A stretch of DNA of 64,000 nt from Sabellastarte sp. h YS-2021 (GCA_964017235.1 OZ024935.1:3782001-3846000), one strand, 5' to 3'. Counted from the stretch's first letter, positions 22,374 through 33,329 are shown. Numbers and translations: made by a program. Notes: a model not told the origin generated them from the letters alone.

Positions 22374-24890
22374 GCCCCTGAACAATGCAGAGGAGGAAAC
22401 AACACTGATATGTATATGACTTGTATCTGTAATAACACTGAAGTGAATGATATCTTGTTTCATTTGCCACCGAACCTAAAAGGACTGAAGTTGGTATTAA
22501 ACAGCATGAAGAGAAAGTACCCTATACCACCAATTGACCTCAGAAATATTTCACATTTAGCTAACCTTAAACATCTACTAATAACTGGAGCGTCTATACA
22601 AAGCACCAATGACCTAATCTACAATTCCAATACATTTCAAAATTTGACCAAAGTCAAGGAGTTACGGATTAATGTAATTATTAGCAACACCAAACTGAAC
22701 ACAATTGTAAACCAGATGAAACTTTTGGAGATTCTTGATATGTCAGATACAAATCGACTGTGCATGATCAATGTTCAGAAGCTTGTAAGGTCTTTAAACA
22801 CAACTAAGCATATCCAACTGGTGCTAAGAAGTTTTCAGATGTCCGGAATGTCATGTTACCGTAATTATTTCAACATCTCAGCTTTCTTCACCTTACAACA
22901 ATCCCAGTTAATAGAGCATTTGGATTTGAGTAGAAATATGCTTGGAGTAATTTATCCTAGCATGATAGCTATGCTACCCAATCTTAAAACCCTAGATATA
23001 TCCCATAATTATCTCCTGGCCTGGACCAATGATGCCTTGTTCATAGAAATGTTGTTGCATCCTACATTGGAGGTTTTGAATATGGAAAGTCAAGGGTCGG
23101 GATACCAGACAAACTATGTGAGTGGCAGAGGTGTTGTCAACAAACCTTCAAAATTTACTGAAGAAGTTTTAACTGGCAAATATGATAGGAAATCAATCAT
23201 TAGAAAGATAATCACTTGCATAAATAGTTACACCCATGGTAATTTTACAAATTTGTTCAATGATTCTATGATTCTTTGTTCCACAGTGAGATGTGTAGGC
23301 GATGTGTCTTCTCATATTTTGGAAGGTATTCCATGTGAGGCTTTTGGAAACTTGCGAGATACTTTTGATAGTTCTTGTCCATTCTTCATCAGATTTCAAA
23401 TTGCAAAGGGCTTGAAAAATATGAGTGCTGGAAATTTAAACTGGATAAACAGACCTACCCCAAAGTTGGCCTCAAATTTATGCATGACTAAATCACCATT
23501 AAAGAATTTCTCTTTTGGCCAGAATGGAAACTGGATTAAGAACCATTTTATATATGATTTAATAGAAGAGATAACCGTTCCTGCTGCTTTGGAAGATTTA
23601 GAAGAGTTGGATTTAAGTCAAAATAGTCTTGATTCCTTCCCAAAGTGGACTCTTAAAAGCCTACACACATTAAATTTGTCCCATAATCACATCAAGCCTT
23701 CCAGCATTAGTGTTTGTAAGACAAATCCTAGCCTCAAATATCTAACATTATCATGGAACAATATATCAAGCCTAGATGGAGAATGGCTTGGTAAATGCAT
23801 GTTTTTGGAAGACTTAGACCTAAGCCTCAACTCTTTCAATCTGACAAGAAATCCACTTAATCTTGTGAATAATACTCAACTTAGGAATATTAATTTAAAT
23901 GGAAATGAAATAAACACTTTACCCAAACTATTTACAGAACAACTAGAAGCTATAGCTAAACATCAAGATCACAAGCTGAGAATAACATTCAGTGAGAACA
24001 ACTTGTTATGTCTGTGCAATGCTGACACAATTTCATTTTTAATATGGTTCCAGTCAGCCTCTGTCATTATCCCAAACAATAGCAGCTACTTGTGTTCTAG
24101 CTCACATGGTAAAATGTCTCTGAATGATATAGATATTAATGACTTCCAAACTGACTGTTTTCCATCATATAGAATTATTATCGCAGAGAGTGTTGCTTCT
24201 ACAGTCAGCATTATCCTTGTTTTTGTCATACTGGCAGCCATGTACAGATATCGTTGGAGGTTACAATACAGGCTTATACAGGCTAGCAAAGCTACTTGGT
24301 GTTTTGATAAAAGTAATAAAGACTCATATTTACATAATGATACTGATGGTGATGAGAAAATCAAGTATGATGCCTTTGTTTCGTACTGTGCAGATGATCG
24401 ATTTTGGGTTCATGATTGCTTGATGAAAACACTTGAAAGCAGCCAGTATGGCCTGAAGCTGTGTATACATTACAGGGACTTTCCTCTGGGTGAAGACATT
24501 TCAACGGTTATTGTCCGATCAATTCGACAAAGCAGAAAGCTGATTATTGTCCTTAGTGAGCAATCAATAGGACGGCCATGGTGCCAGTTTGAATTTCAAG
24601 TGGCTCTCTCTGAAGCAGTCAAGCGTCAAATTAAATTAGCTGTTATCAAACTAGGTCAATTTAAGATTGAAGAAGTGGATGACAGCAGTGTTGCCTGGGT
24701 GTTGGATAACCATACCTATTTAGAATGGCATGAGAATGAAAATGCCCAGAAGGTGTTCTGGTTTAAGCTGTTGCAACATGTGAACAACGCAGAAGATACC
24801 TGCTGTTGTTTTGGTTCTAGCTCTCTGCGAAGTGATGACATTACTGCTTTTGCAGAAAATGACAATGAAATACAGAATTTGGTAGAGTAA
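22374..24890 (+). CDS. Toll-like receptor, exon 2 (ectodomain, TM, TIR)
   Basis: An 838-codon exon; with exon 1 the protein is 875 residues. The ectodomain has scattered leucine-rich repeats, clearest at about residues 215-260 (LDLSRNMLGVIYPSMIAM) and 445-520 (LEELDLSQNSLDSF, LHTLNLSHNHI), and a C-terminal Cys cluster near 578-635 (LCLCNADTISFLIW). A transmembrane helix follows at about 638-665 (VASTVSIILVFVILAAMY). The cytoplasmic TIR domain spans about 700-840 with box 1 YDAFVSY, box 2 RDFPLGEDI and box 3 FWFKLL; box 2 has Leu where many have Pro-Gly. One C-terminal Cys cluster next to the membrane suggests the single-cysteine-cluster TLR type. It would detect microbial or endogenous ligands and signal through MyD88-like adaptors; ligand unknown. 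An ATG at 22347 also opens this frame but lies in the intron end. The frame is intact. Confidence 0.9.
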   Translation, partial: APEQCRGGNNTDMYMTCICNNTEVNDILFHLPPNLKGLKLVLNSMKRKYPIPPIDLRNISHLANLKHLLITGASIQSTNDLIYNSNTFQNLTKVKELRINVIISNTKLNTIVNQMKLLEILDMSDTNRLCMINVQKLVRSLNTTKHIQLVLRSFQMSGMSCYRNYFNISAFFTLQQSQLIEHLDLSRNMLGVIYPSMIAMLPNLKTLDISHNYLLAWTNDALFIEMLLHPTLEVLNMESQGSGYQTNYVSGRGVVNKPSKFTEEVLTGKYDRKSIIRKIITCINSYTHGNFTNLFNDSMILCSTVRCVGDVSSHILEGIPCEAFGNLRDTFDSSCPFFIRFQIAKGLKNMSAGNLNWINRPTPKLASNLCMTKSPLKNFSFGQNGNWIKNHFIYDLIEEITVPAALEDLEELDLSQNSLDSFPKWTLKSLHTLNLSHNHIKPSSISVCKTNPSLKYLTLSWNNISSLDGEWLGKCMFLEDLDLSLNSFNLTRNPLNLVNNTQLRNINLNGNEINTLPKLFTEQLEAIAKHQDHKLRITFSENNLLCLCNADTISFLIWFQSASVIIPNNSSYLCSSSHGKMSLNDIDINDFQTDCFPSYRIIIAESVASTVSIILVFVILAAMYRYRWRLQYRLIQASKATWCFDKSNKDSYLHNDTDGDEKIKYDAFVSYCADDRFWVHDCLMKTLESSQYGLKLCIHYRDFPLGEDISTVIVRSIRQSRKLIIVLSEQSIGRPWCQFEFQVALSEAVKRQIKLAVIKLGQFKIEEVDDSSVAWVLDNHTYLEWHENENAQKVFWFKLLQHVNNAEDTCCCFGSSSLRSDDITAFAENDNEIQNLVE

Positions 24891-25134
24891 ATTTTAATGT
24901 TAAACTCATTTAAATTACACCTGAGAGTTTTTCCTTTGGTAAAAGTGTCCATTATCTTTCACTATTGGTCACTTTGTGATTCTGACCATATATAGAAGTC
25001 TTTTTAGCACATTTCCAAATCAAAAAAAAAAACGAAAACATACACAGCAGGAATATAGAAAGAAAAGTAATGATGTTAAGCAACATCTTTAAAATGATAA
25101 ATTAAGGAAAATGTGTAATTTAAATAGATGAATA
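24891..25134. other. TLR 3' flank
   Basis: Probable 3' untranslated region. No AATAAA was seen close to the stop codon. Confidence 0.4.
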
Positions 25135-25232
25135 GCCTCGTAAGTGTCCAATATTGGAAAATAATGGACTGTTGACTTGGTCCCTTCGGGACCTCATAAA
25201 CAGTCCATTAATTTCCAATATTTGATACTTAC
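25135..25232. repeat. Imperfect hairpin (fold-back) element
   Basis: Left arm 'gtccaatattggaaaa...atggactgtt' and right arm 'aacagtccat...ttccaatattt' are inverted copies, with outer 'cgtaagtg' and 'atacttac' also related. The centre holds a short palindrome GGTCCCTTCGGGACC. The whole is about 98 bp. It may be a small fold-back transposon or MITE, or an RNA hairpin in the TLR 3' region. Confidence 0.6.
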
Positions 25233-26080
25233 TTGGCCATTAACCTATACATAGTACATGTTCCATTAGAGTTGCATTTGTCTTAGCCGTGTGAATGCTA
25301 AATATTGTTTTACTTTGAACTTCATTGTCAGAGAAAATGGAAAGTACCAGAATTTAACCAACACAATGTAAATTTAAAAACAAAATCAAGGTTTAAAAAT
25401 GTTTGAAACAGTAGAAAAACCACAAATTTTACACTGTCTTTCAAAATGAAGCAATAATGTGCTTTCATCTCTTCAAATCAGTTGTGTAGGTTTTTGCTGT
25501 ACTGGTTCTTTGCAATTGTGCAAGTAAAGCTCACTACCTGGTAATTAATGTAAATGCATTTGATAGCTCAGAAGTTCATTTTGAAGTGTTTCATAATTTC
25601 TGTCCAACCAGATGTTTCCTATATTAAAGGGATTTTGCAACAGATTGATTTTGAATATGATAAATCTTAAAAAATCTACTTTGTTGTATGTAATGCCACA
25701 CACATGGCTCATGACATATAGGAATTTAGTATAAGATGTTATTACTTTATCAATGAGTATGTTAAATTTGCTAAATGTTATAATAAGGGAGGAAAGAATA
25801 GTTAGTAAACACCACATATCTACACACATATTTAAATAATTGTTTATTCAGAGTGAAGTAATATATTTGATCTACTTTTAATATATTTATTGCCTTAACA
25901 TAATAGTGGGATATACACGAACAAGTTTTTTTTTTGTCTGGAGCCCTTTACTATATATAATTGGTGTTATAACTTCCTCAACAAGTGTCAATTTTTTGTT
26001 AATATTTGATAGACAAGCCTCAGAAATTTTGAGTAAAATGTTTTGAGCCGTTGATTTTCTTAGCATGTATTCTACCAATA
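25233..26080. other. Non-coding stretch
   Basis: No gene or repeat partner recognised. Confidence 0.35.
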
Positions 26081-26087
26081 GATATAC

Positions 26088-26160
26088 AGTGGCAGATCCA
26101 GGGGGAGGGGGGGGGGGGCGTGGAGAGCGCACGCCCCCCCCCCCCCTTATAGAGTTTGAA
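26088..26160. repeat. G-run/C-run hairpin, transposon-end-like
   Basis: CAGTGGCAGATCCAGGGGG precedes a run of 12 G plus CGTG (26107-26122), a 7-base loop, then CACG plus 13 C (26130-26146). The arms pair over 16 bases. The opening CAGTGGCAGATCCAGG is of the type seen at ends of widespread DNA transposons in aquatic animals, but the second end was not found. Confidence 0.55.
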
Positions 26161-26528
26161 ACCTTTAGTTATGGGGATTTTTGTCCCTGTCCCCCCACCC
26201 CAAGATCTGTTTTTACTAGGGTAATATGCCTGTTTAAAGTGACAGTCATTATACCTGTGTCACTGTCCAGTATCAAAGAGGATTAGGTTCTTTTGTGTGT
26301 GTACTATGTTTGGTCTCACCTTCAAACAAACTGAGGATTACATCTTTTGTGGATGACTTTGTGTATAAACCTTTGTTTACCAGTGTATGTTTAAACATGA
26401 GATATACAATTTACAAAACAATTTACAAACCAATTTATAATTTGGTGATCTAATAATTTAATACTGCACTTCTATGTTTCAGTTCTAATTTGCTCAGTAG
26501 AATCAGTTGCTGTAAAATAAAAATGTTG

Positions 26529-26776
26529 AAGAAACATTGTGGCATATAAATTTAGATTCAAGTATGTTTCCCTCCATTTTTTTACAGTTATACCATTGTT
26601 TATTATGGGAAGCCCCTTTGAAGTTTATTTTAGATTTCATGTGTTTTTATTTAAGAAACATCGTGGCATATAAATTTAGATTCAAGTATGTTCCCCTCCA
26701 ATTTTTTACAGTTATACCATTGTTTATTATGGGAAGCCCCTTTGAAGTTTATTTTAGGTTCCATGTGTTTTTATTC
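26529..26776 (+). repeat. 124-bp tandem duplication
   Basis: Two adjacent copies with period 124: 26529-26652 and 26653-26776. They are nearly identical ('gaaacattgtggcata' versus 'gaaacatcgtggcata', then 'gggaagcccctttgaag' in both). The joint frame is open across the repeat, but the protein has no recognisable domain, so coding is doubtful. Confidence 0.8.
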
Positions 26777-29310
26777 ATGTCAGTAAACTGCTGTATGTAT
26801 CTGACAATTGAGTGTACAAAAAGCCCCAATAGAAAAAAAAACTGCAGAAAAAGTCACAGCAGAAAACTAGTGTATGAACAAATAACCCCAGTAGGAAATA
26901 CCCAAACCTTTGTTACATGATGTACACTACTTGGCAGGGCTTGTGTAAATGTGTTATGTACCATTTAGTTAGAGGGCTTTGGTACTGCAGTATTTTCTGC
27001 TGCAGGTTTTTAGAGACTTTTTTCTGCTAGAGGTTTTTTTCAGTTTACTTGACCATCAGTATCATATATTAAGTGTTTAGATAAGATTGGCATTTATATT
27101 TTATATTATATCCAGGCAGTAAAGGAATTAGACACTGAAAACATAGAGTAGATCTGCAACCGGTTATTTTACACTATTAGGCAGAAGTACGCCCTCTCTG
27201 AGTGCTCATGTTATAATATTGCACTGTAAGCTTGAGACTTTTTTATAATTACAGGACCGTCAGTTTAACTAGTCCAGACAGAGTAATGTCTTGTTGGTAA
27301 CTAGTTGCCATCATTTTGAAAAGGCTGAGATCAAGCAGTGCAATGTGTTCCATTAAAAATCCTCACTGTGAAACATTTACTCCAGTTCTACTGAGAATCA
27401 GAACATTTATCTTAATCACTGGTGAAAATAACTTTGACAGTTTGTAATAGATTAACTCGAGCTCCTTACAACAGATATTAGCCTTAATATAGTTCTATGT
27501 CAAACTCAGATTTTGTTCTTTTTCTGTGTATCATTTCTTTTGTGCATTATATGATACATATGTGCATTGTATGTCTTTTTATGTAGTATAGCTTCTTGAG
27601 CAACTTTAAATAGGCATTGCTGTATTTAAGATACAGCCCCACATGTGCATATTAACTAATTAATGTAGCCTACATTTTTTTACTTTGCTTTGCGTGCATA
27701 TATATTTAGCTGCATGCCAATGGTACATTTTTAAATCATACAAGTATCTGATAGAGTGATGATCCAGGACCTACTTAATCCAATCATCTACACTTTTTGT
27801 TATTTTTCTTCATAAGAGCACCATACTAGATCTATATGCATAGCTCCCCCTCCCCTTAAATTTATGTTCTTAGAAAATTGGTATTCAAATCATTAGATGT
27901 AGTAAATTTAATTTTCTGCTGTTTGATATATATATAAGTGAGCATGTAGCACAATTATTTTTGGTGTATTATGTTTGTAGGTATATTTAGCTTGAGCTAC
28001 ACTTAATTGAGAGGATGGGTCAAGTAATGCTTTGAGTTCTGCAGTGCAAGGAGATATTGAAATAAGCATAAACATACAAAACAAAGTAATTCATGCCATT
28101 GGTATTGTTGTTGTTATTATTGTTTTTTAATGGGTATGCATGACAATTATTTTTAAAAAGTATCAGAAATCTTCATACATTAGGGCTGTTGCCCAATTAC
28201 TTTGGATGTTTGTTCCTATTTGGCAATATTCTTTTTCCCTTGAAGACTTTAAGACAAGCAGCCTCGCAATGGCACTTTCAGTCTTACATTTTCCTGTGTC
28301 TGCTGGACAAGCAAGTTGGATTTTTGCAACCCGCAAGTCTATCTTTGGTGAATTGTGTATGTTTAGGTAGCATGCTTCTTGCTTCAGCATTATCAAAAAT
28401 TACTTTGAGGTAGATTTGTAATTCATATGGGACATTATATTCTATATAGAAATATGTCCTATTTTTACTCATGAGAAATATGAAGAAGCATTGAAAGAAA
28501 ATAAAACGATTTAATTTAAATCAGAAATACCTAGTCCTCTTTAGATGGCAAAATATGAAAAAATGTTTTCAATTAAAATGTAAAAGCAGAAAAAACATAT
28601 GTTATAAAAATATGTATTTATTAAGCAGAGAGGATAGAAAAAAAATATAAGGGAATGCAGAAATTGCAGAGTGAAAGATTGAATTTATTTAGGAAGTTGT
28701 ATACTAAACATTTTGCGGAAATATGACAAGTACATTGTAAAGTATGATAAAAATCATTAAACAAAAGGTGCTGAAATGAATAAAAAAGTTCGGAGTATTT
28801 GGTATCTTTTTCTACACCTAAATGGTCCAAAGGTCATCCCCTACCTCAACAACAGAGCATGACGACACATGTTACAGTTACATTTTCTTCACCGCAAGCT
28901 ACATCTACCAGGGATGGCTCATAAAAATCCAATAATCATGAGGTATCAAATAAAGTTCAACAATAGTACTCAGACAGCCAAGGGATGTATACTTTATATC
29001 CAAATCTTGTCTCTCTTTCTTAAGTAAAATGGCTCAATAATAATTAATGTTATAACACTTTTCCTGATGATATAGATTTAAGATCTTATATGACTGGCAA
29101 AAAAGGTTCAGTTGATGTTTTTTGAAAATATATTAACTAAATATGCAGAAACATAGAATCAACAAACATGTCTCAGCTTTAAATCAGTTTCTTGGGGATG
29201 TTCACAGAAAGCTTTACTCAGGACACCAAAAAAATCAACCTCAAAATTTGTTTCCACAATTAATTTTGTATATTTTTGGCATCAGTATCTCACACCAAGA
29301 TGAGCAAAAG
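26777..29310. other. Long non-coding stretch
   Basis: About 2.5 kb without a recognised gene. A block at 27180-27210 ('cgccctctctgagtgctcatgtta') resembles the terminal motif of repeat family R1. Otherwise nothing. Confidence 0.4.
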
Positions 29311-29470
29311 CTGGACAAATTGGGCCTTTGCAAATTTGACCCTGGAGAAATCAGCCCCCTGCAAATTTGGCTAATGCAAACTCGTCCCCCAGTTGAAAAC
29401 AAACAATAACATGTAATGCAATAGCAGTACTTTTATAGCTCTTACTGTCCATGATGTGACAGACTTTACT
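29311..29470 (+). mobile_element. Inverted-repeat DNA element, family R2 (copy B, left end only)
   Basis: Starts CTGGACAAATTGGGCCTTTG with three further AAAT-x-G-x-CCCC-like units. It then shares internal text with copies C and D ('aaaacaaacaata', 'tgtaatgcaatagcagtac'). It is cut off near 29470 where a SINE begins, so only the left end is left. Confidence 0.55.
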
Positions 29471-29474
29471 TATG

Positions 29475-29690
29475 TAGGGCTTTACATGGCTTTCAACAGT
29501 GTACAAGTTATATCCCAACGGGTAGTTTTGTGGGCAGAGGAAAAAAATTACAGTGGCTCAAGGTACTGTACTGTAAACTGCCGACCATCGGTAAGCAACT
29601 GCCAACTTTCCCACATAAAGTCGGGGGTTTGAACTGTTGACCTCAGAGGTGGTGTGTGTCCCTTGCACCACCATGGACCGTCATGACAGA
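29475..29690 (-). repeat. tRNA-derived SINE, family S1 (reverse copy)
   Basis: Reverse complement matches 36022-36222: a B-box-like 'cagttcaaacccccg', 'ggtcggcagtttacagta', a 'ttttcctctgccca' block, and 'gtacactgttgaaagcc'. It directly abuts the truncated R2 copy B, which it may have interrupted. Confidence 0.7.
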
Positions 29691-29859
29691 CTCGAAGTCT
29701 GACAAAACATTTATCTATGAATATTTCATTAGTTAAGCATTTATCTGACTAGCAAACTTTTTATTGTAACGTTGTTTTAATTAATGACAAATAAGGGGTA
29801 TCATGTTTGTTTCACAAAACTACATATAATACAAGTGAAACAGTTAACAAAGTGTCAAG

Positions 29860-30300
29860 ATTAAGATGGTTGCCATGGCAACAGTTCTGAATGGGACATG
29901 CCAAAATATATCAGATTCAGATATTTTCATGATACACTTATTCATCTAATTTTGTAGAAATTTGTTCAAAGGATCAGTCTGTGGCAAGAAAGTCCCAAAA
30001 CCAGACTATTCACCAAAATAGTCTCCTTGACCACAGCCTTTATTTATGCCAACAATTGGAGGAACTGATTCATTTAGAGTACACAAATCTGGTGAAAATC
30101 TGGCAAAGGATTAATGTTCTATTATATAATCGCTAAACCAAACGATTTCAATAAAGAATAGTTGCCCTGGCAATTTTATTAACTGGGACATTGCCAATGC
30201 CTAATCTTCTATACCTTTCTCTGGTATACAGATTTCCAGCAAATTTTGTGAAACTCTGTGAAATGGTTTAGTCTTTTGCTCAAAACCCAAACAACTGTAG
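29860..30300 (+). repeat. Diverged ~290-bp tandem repeat with RFX-like palindrome
   Basis: Two diverged units begin around GTTGCCATGGCAAC (29869-29882) and GTTGCCCTGGCAAT (about 30160). They share following blocks such as 'tgggacat-gcc' and 'aattttgt-gaaa'. The first is a perfect 14-base palindrome that matches the X-box consensus for RFX proteins. No gene lies beside it, so regulatory use is unproven. Confidence 0.45.
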
Positions 30301-30530
30301 ATCTCTTTGGGATACACCTTTTACTCAGAAAAAGCCATGAATACATCCAAATTTGTAAAAGTCACCAGTGAGTATATAAATGTCAATCTATAGCAAGGGA
30401 TTTAGCACGGGTTTTGAATAGAAGAAAATCTTATCCAGTCTTTATTTTCCTTTATACTGATAAAGTAAAGTGCCTGGTGGAAAAAAAAAGTATAAACACA
30501 TTACCCATGAAATGTATACTTTAATGTGGG

Positions 30531-30567
30531 TGTTCCACCACACGACTAAGGCTCCCGATTAAGGGTT
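30531..30567 (+). repeat. Harbinger left terminal inverted repeat
   Basis: Begins TGTTCCACCA and pairs with 35289-35325. The first 10 bases are identical between the ends; similarity fades after about 25 bases. Confidence 0.85.
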
Positions 30568-30589
30568 TTGGGGGGTCGGTTTGAAATAT

Positions 30590-31120
30590 TTGCTTAGTCC
30601 CAGACCTTCTGTAAGGGTCGGTTGTTGTCGGTTGGGGCCGTGTGAAAAATCAAACATGTTTGATATTTCTCACGACCACAACCGATTCATATTTCCTGCC
30701 GTCAACAAAATGTCCAGTCCCAGGCGTCCTCAGGCCTCCTCAGACCCAAATTTACACAGTCCTGTGTTGTCCCAGGCCGCCTGTAACCCTTAGTCCCAGA
30801 CCTCCGTAGCTTAGTCCCAGGAGGCCGCTTGTTAATCCCAGACTCAAATATGATGCATATGAATTTCATGCGTGTGAAAGTGGGTCGGTTGCATTAGTCC
30901 CCGGAAGCCTCAGACCGTCTGCGGTGTCCTGGGACCCAAAAATCAGGGTCTGGGACTAAGCCCCGACTAAGGGTAACCGACCCTAACCGATCCAAACCGG
31001 CCTCCCCAGGATGCCTGGGACCACAAATTTTTAGTCTGCGACGGTCTGAGGACGCCCCAGGCGGCCTGGGACTAACAACCAATTAAGAACCGACTGTTTT
31101 CCGCGCGTCGGAAATTAAAA
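30590..31120. promoter_or_regulatory. Left subterminal repeat array (probable transposase/MADF binding sites)
   Basis: Dense direct and inverted copies of AGTCCCAGACC-, GGTCGGTT- and CCTCAGGC-like units on both strands. The same units recur in the right subterminal region. In Harbinger elements the accessory protein and transposase recognise subterminal sequence; that these units are the sites is inference. Confidence 0.55.
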
Positions 31121-31144
31121 CGAGGCAATGAGGGAGTTTGGGAC

Positions 31145-31152
31145 TATATAAG
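31145..31152 (+). promoter_or_regulatory. TATA box of the MADF gene
   Basis: TATATAAG lies 180 bases upstream of the ATG at 31325. Transcription would then start near 31175, so the reading frame open from 31172 cannot use its first codons. This supports 31325 as the start. Confidence 0.65.
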
Positions 31153-31324
31153 TGACCGCGCACACATTCTCGTGGTTACTGAATGGTTGGCTACTGAGAG
31201 ATGTGTGTCACTGATTTGTAGGGGTTTTCAGTTTTTATTTTATATAATTTTACTTGAGCGTAAGGCAAATTTCACAGTTAGGAGACACATTTTACTATTT
31301 TTTTATTATTTTGTCGACTGGATC

Positions 31325-32542
31325 ATGAGAAAAGAGAAAGGAGGGAAGAGAGGAAGGAAAAAGATGGATGACAGGGAGAAGGAAAGTGAAGTAGAGGAGA
31401 GGAGTGAAGTTATTACAGAAGAAGGAACTGAGAGGAGAGAGGAGGAGGAGATTCAGGAAGGTCCAGCTATTGGGGAAGCTGTGGCAGAAGAAGAAGAGAG
31501 GTGTGAAGAAGATCCGGAGTGCAATTCATCAGCCGAGAGAGCCAGGGTGTGTGCCACTTTTACAGACAGCCAGGAAGTTTCCATTGTGGAATTTGTAAAG
31601 CTGCACCCTGAACTGTATGACAAGGAACATTCATGTTTCCACGACAGGACCAGAAGAGAGGCTCTCTGGGCAGAAATATCTGCAGAACTCAAGCTCCAGC
31701 CATTTGATGTGAGACGTTGGTTCGAGTCCCAGCGAACCCGTTATGGGAAGCTGTCTAAACTCCAATCTGGCCAAGCCCCGAGGGAGATGACCAAGAGACA
31801 GTCCTGGGTCTACCAACAGATGGGTTTTCTTAAAACCCACATCAGAAGAAAGGGGGCCAACAGAAGTTCAGGTTTTGAGGCCAGTCCAAATACCAGCAGG
31901 CAGGACGAATCACGTGGGTCAACTACTGACCCAGAACACCTCGAGTCCAGTGTCCTGAGGGAGAGGAGTCAGTCCATCATTACATCAACACCCGTTTCAA
32001 CTACAGACTCCAAGATTCTCGAACACTTTGAGCAGATGAGGACACTTATCTCAGGTTTTCTGCATCAGAAGTCAGACAGGCAGCCCTTCTTTGACTACGT
32101 GGCATCAGAGGCCGAAAAGATGACTCAAGAAGAATTTGAAGAATTAAAGGGTAAGATATTTAGAGACATCGAAACTATTAAGAGTAACCACAGACATCAG
32201 CCATTGTCCAGAAGATCAGCCACTGTAACCACAGAGTCCCAGAGGGTCCGCCTACTGCCAACAACCACTCCCCAGGCGTCTAGTTCCACTCAAGCAGCAG
32301 CTAGCAGCAGTTTTGTGTACTACACACCAAGCCCCATTGGCTTCAGCAACCCGACATCTGTCCTAACTGTACAGGACGAAGGGAGCAGACACAATCTGAG
32401 TGGAATCTTAAGCCAGCTACCAGATCTGACATCAACACAGATCGTCGAGCAGCCTCAGCAGCAGCAGCAACAACCGCAGCAGCAGCTCTTTACTATCACC
32501 ACTTCAGCACCGCCTCAACAGCAGCAGCAGCCTCCTCAGTAG
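31325..32542 (+). CDS. Harbinger MADF/Myb-like accessory protein
   Basis: A 405-residue frame begins at the first in-frame ATG (31325). Upstream codons are open but lack an ATG and lie around the expected transcription start. The N-terminal ~75 residues are highly charged (Lys/Glu/Arg runs). A MADF (Adf-1-type Myb/SANT-like) DNA-binding domain follows at about residues 80-160: IVEFVKLHPELYDKEHS, RREALWAEISAELKLQ, VRRWFESQRTRYGKL. The C-terminal half is Ser/Thr-rich and ends in Gln/Pro-rich tracts coded by CAG/CAA runs. In Harbinger elements this protein binds the element ends and helps the transposase enter the nucleus. The frame is intact. It converges on the transposase gene. Confidence 0.85.
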   Translation: MRKEKGGKRGRKKMDDREKESEVEERSEVITEEGTERREEEEIQEGPAIGEAVAEEEERCEEDPECNSSAERARVCATFTDSQEVSIVEFVKLHPELYDKEHSCFHDRTRREALWAEISAELKLQPFDVRRWFESQRTRYGKLSKLQSGQAPREMTKRQSWVYQQMGFLKTHIRRKGANRSSGFEASPNTSRQDESRGSTTDPEHLESSVLRERSQSIITSTPVSTTDSKILEHFEQMRTLISGFLHQKSDRQPFFDYVASEAEKMTQEEFEELKGKIFRDIETIKSNHRHQPLSRRSATVTTESQRVRLLPTTTPQASSSTQAAASSSFVYYTPSPIGFSNPTSVLTVQDEGSRHNLSGILSQLPDLTSTQIVEQPQQQQQQPQQQLFTITTSAPPQQQQQPPQ

Positions 32543-33329
32543 CCATCTAGTCAGGGCCGGTCTTTGACCTGCCAGGCCCTTTTTCAGGGCCACCAAATCT
32601 TCCAAAAACAATTATTCAGCTACATGTTATTCCAATTCCCCTCCCAAAACAAAAAAGTTCAGTACAAATACTTATCACAAGAAAAAAAAATGTTAAAGTC
32701 CAACACCTACACCACCCAAAACATGAAACAAATAACCCATGGTACCACACATAACAAAAAAGGCCACATAAAAAAAATTAAAAATAACTCCCAATATGGC
32801 CATTAATCAGCCCATTTTTAGATTAAAATCCATGGGATAGTTTAAAATCTGTAATTGAAAAGTCCAACACTTACACATTCCCTAGAGTTAAAAGGCATTA
32901 TCACATACTTACCAACTCACAAACAGACAAACCCAACACCAAACATAACCCCCAAATAACAAACCCAGTAAGAAACCCAACATCCAACTAGCAATAATAA
33001 ACCGAAACCCAGTAACCACCAACCAAGAAACACAAAAACCCATAATTAAATAGAACCCATGCCAATGAACTGACAAACTCTTTTGCAAACACAATCCCTC
33101 ATCATTGAAAACAACACTAGTTCTATGGTTCCACATTTTTGTGAATAGAAGTGAAAATTTAAAATTCAAGATTTCCATAAAAACATTTCTGCTACAAATA
33201 AATTTCCAACCCATAAACCAAAAACATTGGTGAAATTAGGATGTGGATTTCAAAATATATAAAAAAGTAATTCAGTTTTGGATATTATGTGTGACTTGGT
33301 GTTTGTTTAACACTGGGTTTGTCTGTTTG

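Noticed and set aside
26537..26920. 127-codon + strand frame
   Set aside because: The frame crosses a 124-bp tandem duplication, reading the two units in different frames. The product has no recognisable domain.
31172..31324. N-terminal extension of the Harbinger MADF protein
   Set aside because: The open frame starts with GTG and overlaps the expected transcription start after a TATA box at 31145. The first in-frame ATG is 31325.
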